Below, one piece after another: positions 1-7,668 of a DNA stretch of 8,393 nucleotides. The notes beneath the pieces were generated by a model. It had not been told where the DNA came from and did no database searches. It saw only the letters and a list, made by a program, of their open reading frames with translations. The DNA comes from Planctomycetaceae bacterium (GTDB taxonomy: Bacteria > Planctomycetota > Planctomycetia > Pirellulales > Pirellulaceae): positions 4,710 to 13,102 of the forward strand of contig DMPQ01000503.1 of assembly GCA_003455945.1 (NCBI GenBank), given 5' to 3'. How positions within the stretch are numbered: position 1 is the first letter of the stretch; every line of letters starts with the position of its first letter. The position numbers were made by a program, and so were the translations under genes.

Positions 1-1
1 C

Positions 2-97
2 CGAGCCTCCGACGCCGAGCCCCTGACGCTCGGCAAACTCCTCGTTCCGCCGCAGACGCGCTCTCGACCGTCGCGCCTGGATTCACGATGCCTGTAG
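2..97 (+). CDS. Possible 3' end of an upstream protein (partial, unidentified)
   Basis: The frame starting at base 2 is open from the window edge to a TAG at 95-97. Its first 19 or so codons have strongly GC-rich third positions, as in the real genes here, and encode a stretch like AEPLTLGKLLVPPQT. After about base 60 the coding character moves to the frame starting at base 1, which stays open to a TGA at 127-129 and overlaps the rnd GTG. So either the gene ends at 97, or a frame change lets it end at 129 with a GTGA overlap onto rnd. No family is recognisable from so short a piece, and it may not be coding at all. Confidence 0.3.
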   Translation, partial: RASDAEPLTLGKLLVPPQTRSRPSRLDSRCL

Positions 98-125
98 TCA
101 CGATGCCGTGGGAGGCGACGTACCG

Positions 126-1367
126 GTGAACTGGGATCCGCAGGATGACGACGATCGGATGATCGTTCGGCAGGACGACTTCGTCCGCTACTGCGATCAT
201 CTGCGCAAGTGCGAGTCGATCGCATTCGATACCGAGTTCGTCTCGGAGGACTGCTACCGCCCCGATCTCTGTCTGATCCAGGTGGCGACCGCCGGCGGGA
301 TGGCGCTGATCGATCCCAAGGCGCTCGACTCGGTCGACCTCTTCTGGGAAGTGCTGACCGACGGCGACCACGAGACGGTGGTGCATGCGGGGCGCGAAGA
401 ACTGCGCTTCTGCCTGTTCGCGACCGGCCGGCTGCCGAAACGCCTGTTCGACGTGCAGATCGCCGCCGGCTTCGTCGGGCTCGAATACCCGGCCGCCTAC
501 CGGACGCTCGTCCATCGTCTGGCGCATCGGGATCTGGCCAAGGAAGAGACGCGGACGAACTGGCGTCATCGACCGCTGACCGATTCGCAGATTGCCTACG
601 CCCTGACCGACGTCGAACATCTGATTCCGATTCGCGAGACCCTCCGCAAGCGGCTCGGCAAGCTCGGACGCGAAGCGTGGGCCGCTCAGGAGACCGACGA
701 GTGGGCCCAGTCGGTTCGCGCGGCGGAGTTGCATGAGCCGTGGCGGCGCGTCGGCGGTTCGGCGACGCTCTCGTCCAAGGGATTGGCGATCGTTCGCGAA
801 GTCTGGCAGTGGCGCGAAGAGACGGCGCGGCGCCGCGATTGTCCCGCCCGGCGCGTGCTGCGCGACGATCTGATCATCGAGCTGGCGAAGCGAGCCACGC
901 CGAATCTCGCCAAGATCCGCAGCCTCCGCGGGCTCGAACGCGGCGACCTGAAGCGGCACCTGGAAGAGATCGCGACTCGGATCCAGAACGTGCTCGCCGC
1001 CGACAAGTCGACCTGGCCCGAGCCGCATCGTTCGACCTCGGCCGGTCCGCCGCTGAACCTGCTGATCCAATTCCTGCAGACGGCGCTCGGCTGTCTCTGT
1101 CGCGACCGGAAGATCGCGCCGGGAATCGTCGCGACGAGCCAGGACCTGCGCGATTTCGTCGCCCATCGCCTCGGCCTGGGCGATCGAGCCGATGCGTCGC
1201 AGATCTCCCTGCTGCAGGGCTGGCGGCGCGAGTTGGTCGTCGAGCCGCTCGATCGATTGCTTGCGGGAGAATGGTCGATCGGCGTCGAAAACCCGGTCGC
1301 CGATCAGCCGCTGCGATTGGTCTCGTTCGGCACTCCGGCCGAAGAGCGGATCGAACTCGACGAGTAG
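126..1367 (+). CDS. rnd: Ribonuclease D (3'-5' exoribonuclease with HRDC region)
   Basis: RNase D trims the 3' ends of tRNA precursors and other structured RNAs in the cytoplasm using two metal ions bound by DEDD residues. I chose the GTG at 126 (413 aa) because GGAGG at 111-115 sits 10 bases upstream. A GTG at 108 would add six residues, and an ATG at 159 is a third option. The exonuclease domain covers roughly residues 12-180: Exo I is DTEF (D35, E37), Exo II is HAGREEL (87-93), and Exo III is YALTD (Y158, D162). The segment with LTDSQIAYALTDVEHLIPI closely matches the E. coli enzyme. An HRDC domain follows at about 216-292, and a second HRDC-like region ending in a GWRRELV...LLAGEW block at about 310-395. 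The Exo II position that is Asp in E. coli RNase D (D85) appears to be Glu here. The gene converges on hemB. The family assignment is firm; activity with the Glu is not established. Confidence 0.9.
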   Translation: MNWDPQDDDDRMIVRQDDFVRYCDHLRKCESIAFDTEFVSEDCYRPDLCLIQVATAGGMALIDPKALDSVDLFWEVLTDGDHETVVHAGREELRFCLFATGRLPKRLFDVQIAAGFVGLEYPAAYRTLVHRLAHRDLAKEETRTNWRHRPLTDSQIAYALTDVEHLIPIRETLRKRLGKLGREAWAAQETDEWAQSVRAAELHEPWRRVGGSATLSSKGLAIVREVWQWREETARRRDCPARRVLRDDLIIELAKRATPNLAKIRSLRGLERGDLKRHLEEIATRIQNVLAADKSTWPEPHRSTSAGPPLNLLIQFLQTALGCLCRDRKIAPGIVATSQDLRDFVAHRLGLGDRADASQISLLQGWRRELVVEPLDRLLAGEWSIGVENPVADQPLRLVSFGTPAEERIELDE

Positions 1368-1422
1368 TCCGGCGCGCAGAAGACGAACCGAGTGCCGTGG
1401 TCTCCCCAGCCCGAAGCGCCAA

Positions 1423-1477
1423 GCGCAGGGGCTCCCTGTGCCTCGGTCACGGATCGACGGGGAACCCGTCGCCGACC
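1423..1477. terminator. Two-hairpin bidirectional terminator candidate between rnd and hemB
   Basis: Two compact hairpins lie in the gap between the convergent genes. The first pairs 1423-1430 with 1434-1441 (eight pairs including one G-T) around a three-base loop. The second pairs CGACGGG (1455-1461) perfectly with CCCGTCG (1465-1471) around a GAA loop, and GGTC (1445-1448) can pair with GACC (1474-1477) outside it. The second ends just past the hemB stop on the minus strand. Neither has a T run, so termination is inferred from position and fold only. Confidence 0.45.
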
Positions 1478-1479
1478 CC

Positions 1480-2814
<1,335 letters not shown>

Positions 2815-3300
2815 ATGGCCGACGACCCGATGTTCCTGCCGCGCACCTCGATCGAGCAGGTGGAAGAAGGGACCGAGTTCGCTCCGAAGTTCGATGCCCA
2901 GGGGCTGATCCCGGTCGTCACGACCGACTGGACCTCGGGCGAGCTGCTGATGCACGGCTACATGAATGCCGAAGCGGTGCGGCGGACGATCGAGCTGGGA
3001 GAGGCGGTCTACTGGAGTCGCAGTCGCCAGGTGCTCTGGCACAAGGGAGCGACGAGCGGACTGATCCAGAAGGTTCGCGAGATGCGGATCGACGACGATC
3101 AGGACACGATCTGGCTCCGCGTCGAAGTCACCGGCGGTGCCAGTTGCCACGTCGGTTATCGTTCGTGTTTCTATCGCCGCGTGCCGGTGGGGACCGAAGC
3201 GACGGGCCAGTCGACGCCGCGTCTCGAGTTCATGGAGTCGGAGAAGGTCTTCGATCCGACGAGCGTCTACGGCGATGCGCCGAACCCGACGCAGCTCTAG
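2815..3300 (+). CDS. hisI: Phosphoribosyl-AMP cyclohydrolase
   Basis: HisI opens the purine ring of phosphoribosyl-AMP in the third step of histidine synthesis, in the cytoplasm. I chose the ATG at 2815 (161 aa). The frame runs open upstream to 2644, but that extension is low-complexity and unlike the family. The core matches strongly: [11 protein letters not shown] (45-55), [17 protein letters not shown] (66-82), the Asp cluster IDDDQDT (92-98) and [11 protein letters not shown] (111-121). D93, D95 and D97 match the Mg-binding aspartates, and C111 and C118 match two of three zinc cysteines. The third, normally the Cys of a DCD motif, is Asp (D94). There is no HisE (pyrophosphohydrolase) fusion. 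The C-terminus, [11 protein letters not shown], resembles that of planctomycete and verrucomicrobial homologs as I recall them. No other his gene is in the window and no clear Shine-Dalgarno is seen. The next gene follows after 94 bases on the same strand. Confidence 0.93.
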   Translation: MADDPMFLPRTSIEQVEEGTEFAPKFDAQGLIPVVTTDWTSGELLMHGYMNAEAVRRTIELGEAVYWSRSRQVLWHKGATSGLIQKVREMRIDDDQDTIWLRVEVTGGASCHVGYRSCFYRRVPVGTEATGQSTPRLEFMESEKVFDPTSVYGDAPNPTQL

Positions 3301-3394
3301 CACGGACTCCCGGTCGAGCGCCTCTGCGATTCGTGTCGTCCGGCGTCGCTCGAGTCGGTATCCGATCCGCCACCGATCGACGGAGACGACTCTG

Positions 3395-4936
3395 ATGGCC
3401 GCGCCGCGACTCGTGACGATTCGGGCCTCGCTGATGCTCGGTCTCGTGATGACGATCGTCTCTCGGTCGTCGGGCGCGGCCGACTGGCCGATGGCCGGTG
3501 GGACTCCGCAGCGCAACGGCCTGCCGGCGGCCGGTCCGATCGACGTCGACTTCGATCCCGAGAATCCCGACGATCTGCGCTGGAAGGTGAAGCTCGGCTC
3601 GCAATCCTACGGCAATCCGATCATCGCCGACGGCAAGGTCTTCGTCGGTTCGAACAATGGCGCCGGCTATCGGCCGAAGCATCCGGCGAAGGAGGATCGC
3701 GGGGTTCTGCTCTGCTTCGATCTGGCGAGCGGCGAGTTTCTGTGGCAGCTGACGCGCAACAAGTTGATCGAAGGGGAGGCGCTCGATTGGCCGACCGTCG
3801 GCATCTGCTCGTCGCCGTGCGTCGAAGGGGACCGTGCGTGGCTGGTCACCAACCGCTGCGAGCTGATCTGCCTCGACACCGAGGGATTCGCCGACGGCGA
3901 GAATGACGGCGCGGTGACCGACGAGACCGACGCCGAGGTCGGTGATGCCGACATCGTCTGGGTCCTCGACATGAAGGAATCGCTCGGCGTGTTGCCGCAC
4001 AATCTGGCGACGTCGAACCCGCTCGTGCACGGCGACCTGGTCTTCACGCTCACCTGCAACGGAGTCGACGAGCGGCACGAATCGATTCCGGCTCCCGACG
4101 CTCCGTCGTTCGTCGCGGTCGACAAGCGGACCGGCGAGGTGCGCTGGCAAGTCAGCGAGGTGTCGTCGCGCGTGCTGCACGGCCAATGGGCCTCGCCGGC
4201 ACTCGGCATCGTCGACGGCGTGGCGCAAGTCGTCTTTCCGGGCGGAGACGGTTGGGTCTACGCGTATGTCGCCGAGACGGGTGAGGAACTCTGGCGTTGC
4301 GATCTGAACCCGAAGGCGAGTCGCTGGGATCCGCAGGGGCGAGGTGATCGCAATCCGATCGTCGCGACGCCGATCTTCGTCGACGGGAGCGTCGTGATCG
4401 CGGTCGGCGACGATCCGGAATACGGGGACGGCGTCGGGCATCTGTATCGGATCGACGCGAACGGTCGCGGAGACGTCAGCGCCGAACTCGGCGCCGAGGG
4501 AACTCCGGGAACGCCGAACCCGAACTCGAAAGTCCGCTGGCATTACGGCGGCATCGATGCCGACGGAAGCCTGACGGGGAAGAAGGGGGAGTCGATCTTT
4601 CGGCGCACGATCGCGGCGGCGGCGGTGGCGGACGGCTTGGTGGTGATTCCCGACTTCAGCGGCCGAGTCCACTGCGTCGATTTCGCGACGGGGGAGCGGT
4701 ACTGGGAAGACGATCTGCTCGGAGCGGTCTGGGCGTCGCCACTGATCGCCGACGGCAAGATCTTCCTGGCGGACGAGAACGGCCAGCTCTGGATCCGCAA
4801 GTTGGCGAAGGAACTGGAGCCGGTGCGCGACGAGATCCTGTTCGACTCGGCGATCTACGGCAATCCGGCGCTCGTCGACGATCTGCTGGTCATCGCCGAC
4901 CGCTCGAACCTCTATGCCATTCCGGTCGGCCGCTAG
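3395..4936 (+). CDS. Secreted PQQ-like beta-propeller repeat protein
   Basis: The ATG at 3395 (513 aa) is chosen because it follows GGAG (3382-3385) and opens a signal peptide: R5 and R10, a hydrophobic stretch ASLMLGLVMTIV (11-22), and a likely cleavage after GAA (27-29) before DWPMAGG. The frame is open upstream into hisI, but that part looks like a shadow. The mature protein is built of PQQ/WD40-like propeller blades. Recurrent blade signatures are LRWKVKLGSQSYGNPIIADGK (61-81), VLLCFDLASGEFLWQ (104-118), FVAVDKRTGEVRWQV (239-253), WVYAYVAETGEELWR (287-301), VHCVDFATGERYWED (425-439) and VWASPLIADGKIFLAD (445-460). An acidic insert at about 163-187 interrupts the second or third blade. Such proteins act as periplasmic scaffolds (BamB-like) or as quinoprotein-like domains; no dehydrogenase residues or heme-binding CXXCH are present, so no enzyme activity is assigned. 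The fold is certain and the role unknown. Confidence 0.85.
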   Translation: MAAPRLVTIRASLMLGLVMTIVSRSSGAADWPMAGGTPQRNGLPAAGPIDVDFDPENPDDLRWKVKLGSQSYGNPIIADGKVFVGSNNGAGYRPKHPAKEDRGVLLCFDLASGEFLWQLTRNKLIEGEALDWPTVGICSSPCVEGDRAWLVTNRCELICLDTEGFADGENDGAVTDETDAEVGDADIVWVLDMKESLGVLPHNLATSNPLVHGDLVFTLTCNGVDERHESIPAPDAPSFVAVDKRTGEVRWQVSEVSSRVLHGQWASPALGIVDGVAQVVFPGGDGWVYAYVAETGEELWRCDLNPKASRWDPQGRGDRNPIVATPIFVDGSVVIAVGDDPEYGDGVGHLYRIDANGRGDVSAELGAEGTPGTPNPNSKVRWHYGGIDADGSLTGKKGESIFRRTIAAAAVADGLVVIPDFSGRVHCVDFATGERYWEDDLLGAVWASPLIADGKIFLADENGQLWIRKLAKELEPVRDEILFDSAIYGNPALVDDLLVIADRSNLYAIPVGR

Positions 4937-4995
4937 GACACTCTCGCCTCGGCGAGCCATCACTCCAAACGCGTGGCGTCGCGATGACGCCGGTG

Positions 4996-5030
4996 TCGGG
5001 GCGAGTCGTTTCGGCGGAACGCCCCGATTT
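4996..5030 (+). terminator. Hairpin terminator candidate after the beta-propeller gene
   Basis: TCGGGGCG (4996-5003) pairs perfectly with CGCCCCGA (5020-5027). Inside the 16-base loop, GTTTC (5008-5012) can pair with GGAAC (5016-5020) as an alternative. A short TTT (5028-5030) follows. It lies 60 bases past the stop codon of the propeller gene and before cysK, which fits intrinsic termination, although the T tract is minimal. Confidence 0.5.
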
Positions 5031-5056
5031 ACGATCGTCGGCAGCTTGGTTAGGCT
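5028..5056 (+). promoter_or_regulatory. Weak sigma-70-like promoter candidate for cysK
   Basis: TTTACG (5028-5033) and TAGGCT (5051-5056) are separated by 17 bases. They match the consensus -35 at four of six positions and the -10 at three of six, including the TA start and final T. This would place the transcript start near 5064, just before the hairpin at 5068-5085. It could drive cysK and the two shell genes behind it, since no other obvious promoter or terminator separates them. Confidence 0.3.
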
Positions 5057-5067
5057 AGGCCGAGTCT

Positions 5068-5085
5068 GAGGGGAGATCGCCCCTC
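5068..5085 (+). promoter_or_regulatory. Leader hairpin upstream of cysK
   Basis: GAGGGG (5068-5073) pairs with CCCCTC (5080-5085) around a six-base loop, followed by TTCGTC. It lies about 75 bases before the cysK GTG and could be a 5' UTR structure, or a second terminator element for the gene before it. It does not match a riboswitch class that I can recognise. Confidence 0.3.
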
Positions 5086-5159
5086 TTCGTCAAACGACAT
5101 GCGTCGCTGACCGGATCGACCGGAGGCACGCCTTCTCGCGCAAGCAGGAGGATGCCGCC

Positions 5160-6086
5160 GTGGCCGTATTCGAGGACAATGCCGCATCAATCGGTCGAAC
5201 GCCGCTCGTCCGCGTCAATCGCCTGACGCGTGGTCTCCGAGCGAATCTGTTCGCCAAGGTCGAGGGGCGCAACCCGGCCTACAGCGTCAAGTGCCGCATC
5301 GGCGCGGCGATGGTCTGGGACGCCGAATCCAAGGGACTCCTGGGGCCCGGCAAGCGACTGATCGAACCGACGAGCGGCAACACGGGGATCGCGCTCGCGT
5401 TCGTCTGTGCCGCCAAGGGATATCCGCTCACGTTGGCGATGCCCGAGTCGATGTCGCTCGAGCGTCGCCAGCTTCTGAAGGGGCTGGGAGCCGAACTGCT
5501 TCTGACGCCGGCTCAAGAAGGGATGCGCGGCGCGATTCGGCGGGCCGAGGAACTGGCGGCCGACCCGGTCTACTTCATGCCTCAGCAGTTTCGGAATCCG
5601 GCCAATCCCGAGATTCACTTCCGCACGACCGGTCCAGAGATCTGGAATGACCTGCAGGGGAAGGTCGATGTGCTCGTCTGTGGAGTCGGGACCGGAGGGA
5701 CGATTACCGGCGTCTCGCGGTTCCTGAAACGCGAGAAACAACTGCCGCTTTGGACGGTAGCGGTGGAACCGGAAGCGAGCCCGGTGTTGTCCGGCGGCTC
5801 CCCCGGCCCGCACAAGATTCAGGGCATCGGTGCCGGGTTCGTTCCGGAAATCGTCGATCGCTCGCTGATCGACGAGATCGTTCGCGTGCCTGACGAGGCG
5901 GCCTTCGAAACCGCTCGCAGGCTCGCTCGGGAGGAAGGCCTGCTGGCCGGCATCAGTTGCGGCGCCGCGACGTACGCCGCGTTGCAGAGCGCAGCTCGCC
6001 CCGAGTCCGAAGGGAAGAACATCGTCGTCGTGCTTCCCGACTCCGGCGAGAGGTATCTGTCGACAGGGATCTTCGATCTTCGCTGA
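5160..6086 (+). CDS. cysK: Cysteine synthase A (O-acetylserine sulfhydrylase)
   Basis: CysK makes L-cysteine from O-acetylserine and sulfide using PLP in the cytoplasm. The GTG start at 5160 is well supported: AGGAGG (5146-5151) lies eight bases upstream, and no other start codon exists in frame back to a stop at 5067-5069. The 308-aa protein follows E. coli CysK closely. The PLP lysine is K44 in [14 protein letters not shown], the substrate loop is TSGNTG (71-76), the phosphate-binding loop is [13 protein letters not shown] (175-187), and [15 protein letters not shown] spans 216-230. Near the PLP pyridine nitrogen it reads GISCGAA (264-270), with Cys where E. coli has the second Ser of GISSGAA. 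It lacks about 12 C-terminal residues of the E. coli enzyme. No long disordered extension is present at either end. It is followed after 57 bases by the first shell gene on the same strand, with no terminator seen between, so co-transcription is likely. Confidence 0.95.
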   Translation: MAVFEDNAASIGRTPLVRVNRLTRGLRANLFAKVEGRNPAYSVKCRIGAAMVWDAESKGLLGPGKRLIEPTSGNTGIALAFVCAAKGYPLTLAMPESMSLERRQLLKGLGAELLLTPAQEGMRGAIRRAEELAADPVYFMPQQFRNPANPEIHFRTTGPEIWNDLQGKVDVLVCGVGTGGTITGVSRFLKREKQLPLWTVAVEPEASPVLSGGSPGPHKIQGIGAGFVPEIVDRSLIDEIVRVPDEAAFETARRLAREEGLLAGISCGAATYAALQSAARPESEGKNIVVVLPDSGERYLSTGIFDLR

Positions 6087-6143
6087 TCGTCTTCGTCTCG
6101 TGCGGCGTTCGATCAGAGCCGTCACTCGCATTCGGGTAGCAAC

Positions 6144-7601
6144 ATGTCCGAAGGAATTTTGCAGCGCAGCGTGACCACGTCGGTCGCGGCGAACCTGGCG
6201 AGCACGACCAAGACTTCGCCGAAGATGATGTCGATCACGCCGCGGCTGTTGCTCGCGGCGCTTCCGTGGGTCCAGGTCGACGGCGGCATCTATCGGGTGA
6301 ACCGGACGAAGATCGAATTGCGCAAGGCGGAGCGGATCGAGATCGATCCCGCGGCGAACGGCTCCCCGCTCTCCCCCGCTGCGCTTCGAGGCGTACCGCT
6401 CTTTGCCCAGCTGTCCGATGCGGTCCTGGCGAGAATGGCGGAAAGGTCTCGTGTCGAACGCGTCTCGCTCGGCAACAAGCTGGTCAGCGAAGGAGCCGAA
6501 CTCGGCAAGTTCTTCATCATCGGCCAGGGGCAGGTCGAGGTATTGAGCAAGGGAGTGCACGGGAGCGATCTACGGATCGCCTTGCTGACCGAAGGGGAGT
6601 TCTTCGGCGAGACCGATATCGTCGCGGACGGTCCGTCCGAGGTGACGGTCAGGACGCTGACTCCCTGCGTGCTCGTCACGCTCTCGCGCAAGGACCTGGA
6701 CGAGGCGCTCGACGCGGAACCGAGCGTGCGCGGCATCTTTCGTGCGGCGATCGACGAACACCTTCAGCTCCGCTCGACGCTGAATCGTTACGGCGAACGG
6801 AACATCGATCTGGTGTCGGGTTTCGCCGAGAACGTGGAGATCCCCGAGACGTTCGTGGACTACGCGGCGACTCCTCGGGAGTATCCGCTGTCGGCCGTCC
6901 AGACGGTGGTGCGCGTGCACACGCGCGTGTCGGATCTCTACAACGGCCCGTTCGATCAGCTCGAAGAGCAGATGCGTCTGACGATCGAGGGGATCAAGGA
7001 ACGTCAGGAATGGGAGCTGATCAACAGCAAGAAGTTCGGCCTGGCGCACTCGGTCGATCCGGCGATGCGGATCAGCACGCGCTACGGAGCTCCGACTCCG
7101 GATGACCTGGACGAGCTGTTGGCGTTGGTGTGGAAGCGACCGGCGTTCTTTCTGGCGCATCCCAAGGCGATCGCGGCGTTCGAGCGTGAGTGCACGTGGC
7201 GTGGCGTTCCTCCGGTGACGACGGAGCTGTTCGGCCAGCCGGTGATCATGTGGCGGGGCGTGCCGCTGATCCCGTGCGACAAGCTGGAAGTGAAGAGTCG
7301 TTATCACTCGAACCAATGGTACGGGACGACGAGCATCCTGCTGCTGCGGACTGGGGAAGCGGACCAGGGAGTCGTGGGTCTGCATCAGGCCGGGATCCCG
7401 GGCGAGATCGGTCCGAGTCTTTCGGCTCGGCTGATGGGACTCGACAGCCTGGGCGTGGCTTCGTACCTGCTGACGCTGTACTTCTCGTGCGCCGTGCTGA
7501 CCGATGATGCGCTCGCGATGCTCGAGAACGTCGAGGTCGGCTACTACCACGACTACACCATGCGCGAACCCCAAGGGTTCGAAAACGGCTCGGGAATCTA
7601 G
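6144..7601 (+). CDS. Encapsulin shell protein, Family 2B type (HK97 fold with inserted CNBD)
   Basis: This 485-residue protein should self-assemble into an icosahedral nanocompartment shell around cargo enzymes. The visible order is: an N-terminal arm and early capsid strands, with [14 protein letters not shown] (21-34) and [15 protein letters not shown] (40-54); a variable linker (66-80); a cyclic-nucleotide-binding-like domain (about 83-200) with [15 protein letters not shown] (123-137) and GEFFGE (151-156); then the HK97-type P/A region (about 202-485). The latter includes [20 protein letters not shown], the long helix [37 protein letters not shown] and [10 protein letters not shown]. The C-terminal half matches the SrpI-like Family 2 encapsulins and the CNBD insert marks subfamily 2B. 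The phosphate-cassette arginine is missing (S165). There is no DNA-binding helix-turn-helix, so it is not a CRP-type regulator. The ATG at 6144 has only a weak GGGT upstream. The gene lies between cysK and a second shell gene. The assignment rests on recalled family features, not a search. Confidence 0.85.
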   Translation: MSEGILQRSVTTSVAANLASTTKTSPKMMSITPRLLLAALPWVQVDGGIYRVNRTKIELRKAERIEIDPAANGSPLSPAALRGVPLFAQLSDAVLARMAERSRVERVSLGNKLVSEGAELGKFFIIGQGQVEVLSKGVHGSDLRIALLTEGEFFGETDIVADGPSEVTVRTLTPCVLVTLSRKDLDEALDAEPSVRGIFRAAIDEHLQLRSTLNRYGERNIDLVSGFAENVEIPETFVDYAATPREYPLSAVQTVVRVHTRVSDLYNGPFDQLEEQMRLTIEGIKERQEWELINSKKFGLAHSVDPAMRISTRYGAPTPDDLDELLALVWKRPAFFLAHPKAIAAFERECTWRGVPPVTTELFGQPVIMWRGVPLIPCDKLEVKSRYHSNQWYGTTSILLLRTGEADQGVVGLHQAGIPGEIGPSLSARLMGLDSLGVASYLLTLYFSCAVLTDDALAMLENVEVGYYHDYTMREPQGFENGSGI

Positions 7602-7614
7602 ACCGAACAGACTC

Positions 7615-7646
7615 CGGTCCTCGGGTGGACGAGCACCCGAGGATCG
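7615..7646 (+). promoter_or_regulatory. Strong intercistronic hairpin between the two shell genes
   Basis: Bases 7615-7627 pair with 7634-7646 as a 13-bp stem with a single G-T pair and a six-base GACGAG loop. The core CCTCGGGTG/CACCCGAGG is perfect. It begins 13 bases after the first shell stop and ends 22 bases before the second shell start. No T run follows, so full termination is unlikely. An mRNA-stabilising or partial-attenuation role that sets the ratio of the two shell proteins is an inference. Confidence 0.5.
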
Positions 7647-7668
7647 ACCTTCATCGCGGAATCAACAG

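Noticed and set aside
3137..3394. N-terminal extension of the beta-propeller protein overlapping hisI
   Set aside because: It would bury the signal peptide and overlap a conserved gene. The ATG at 3395 has a Shine-Dalgarno site and a proper signal sequence.
3230..4963. Long minus-strand open frame of 577 codons
   Set aside because: It covers the beta-propeller gene in antisense. The plus strand has a signal peptide and repeated blades; the minus translation has no recognisable domain.
5099..5110. Leader peptide upstream of cysK
   Set aside because: The ATG at 5099 gives only three codons before TGA, with no Cys content, so it is not a plausible attenuator peptide.
5187..6560. Minus-strand open frame of 457 codons
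   Set aside because: Antisense to cysK and the first shell gene, with composition typical of a GC-rich shadow.
6390..6750. CRP/FNR-type transcription regulator
   Set aside because: The CNBD-like domain is present, but no helix-turn-helix follows. The remaining 280 residues match the encapsulin capsid body instead.
6570..7574. Minus-strand open frame of 334 codons
   Set aside because: Antisense to the first shell gene. The related minus-strand frame at 7651-8286 shows the same pattern opposite the second shell, as expected from duplication of the real genes.
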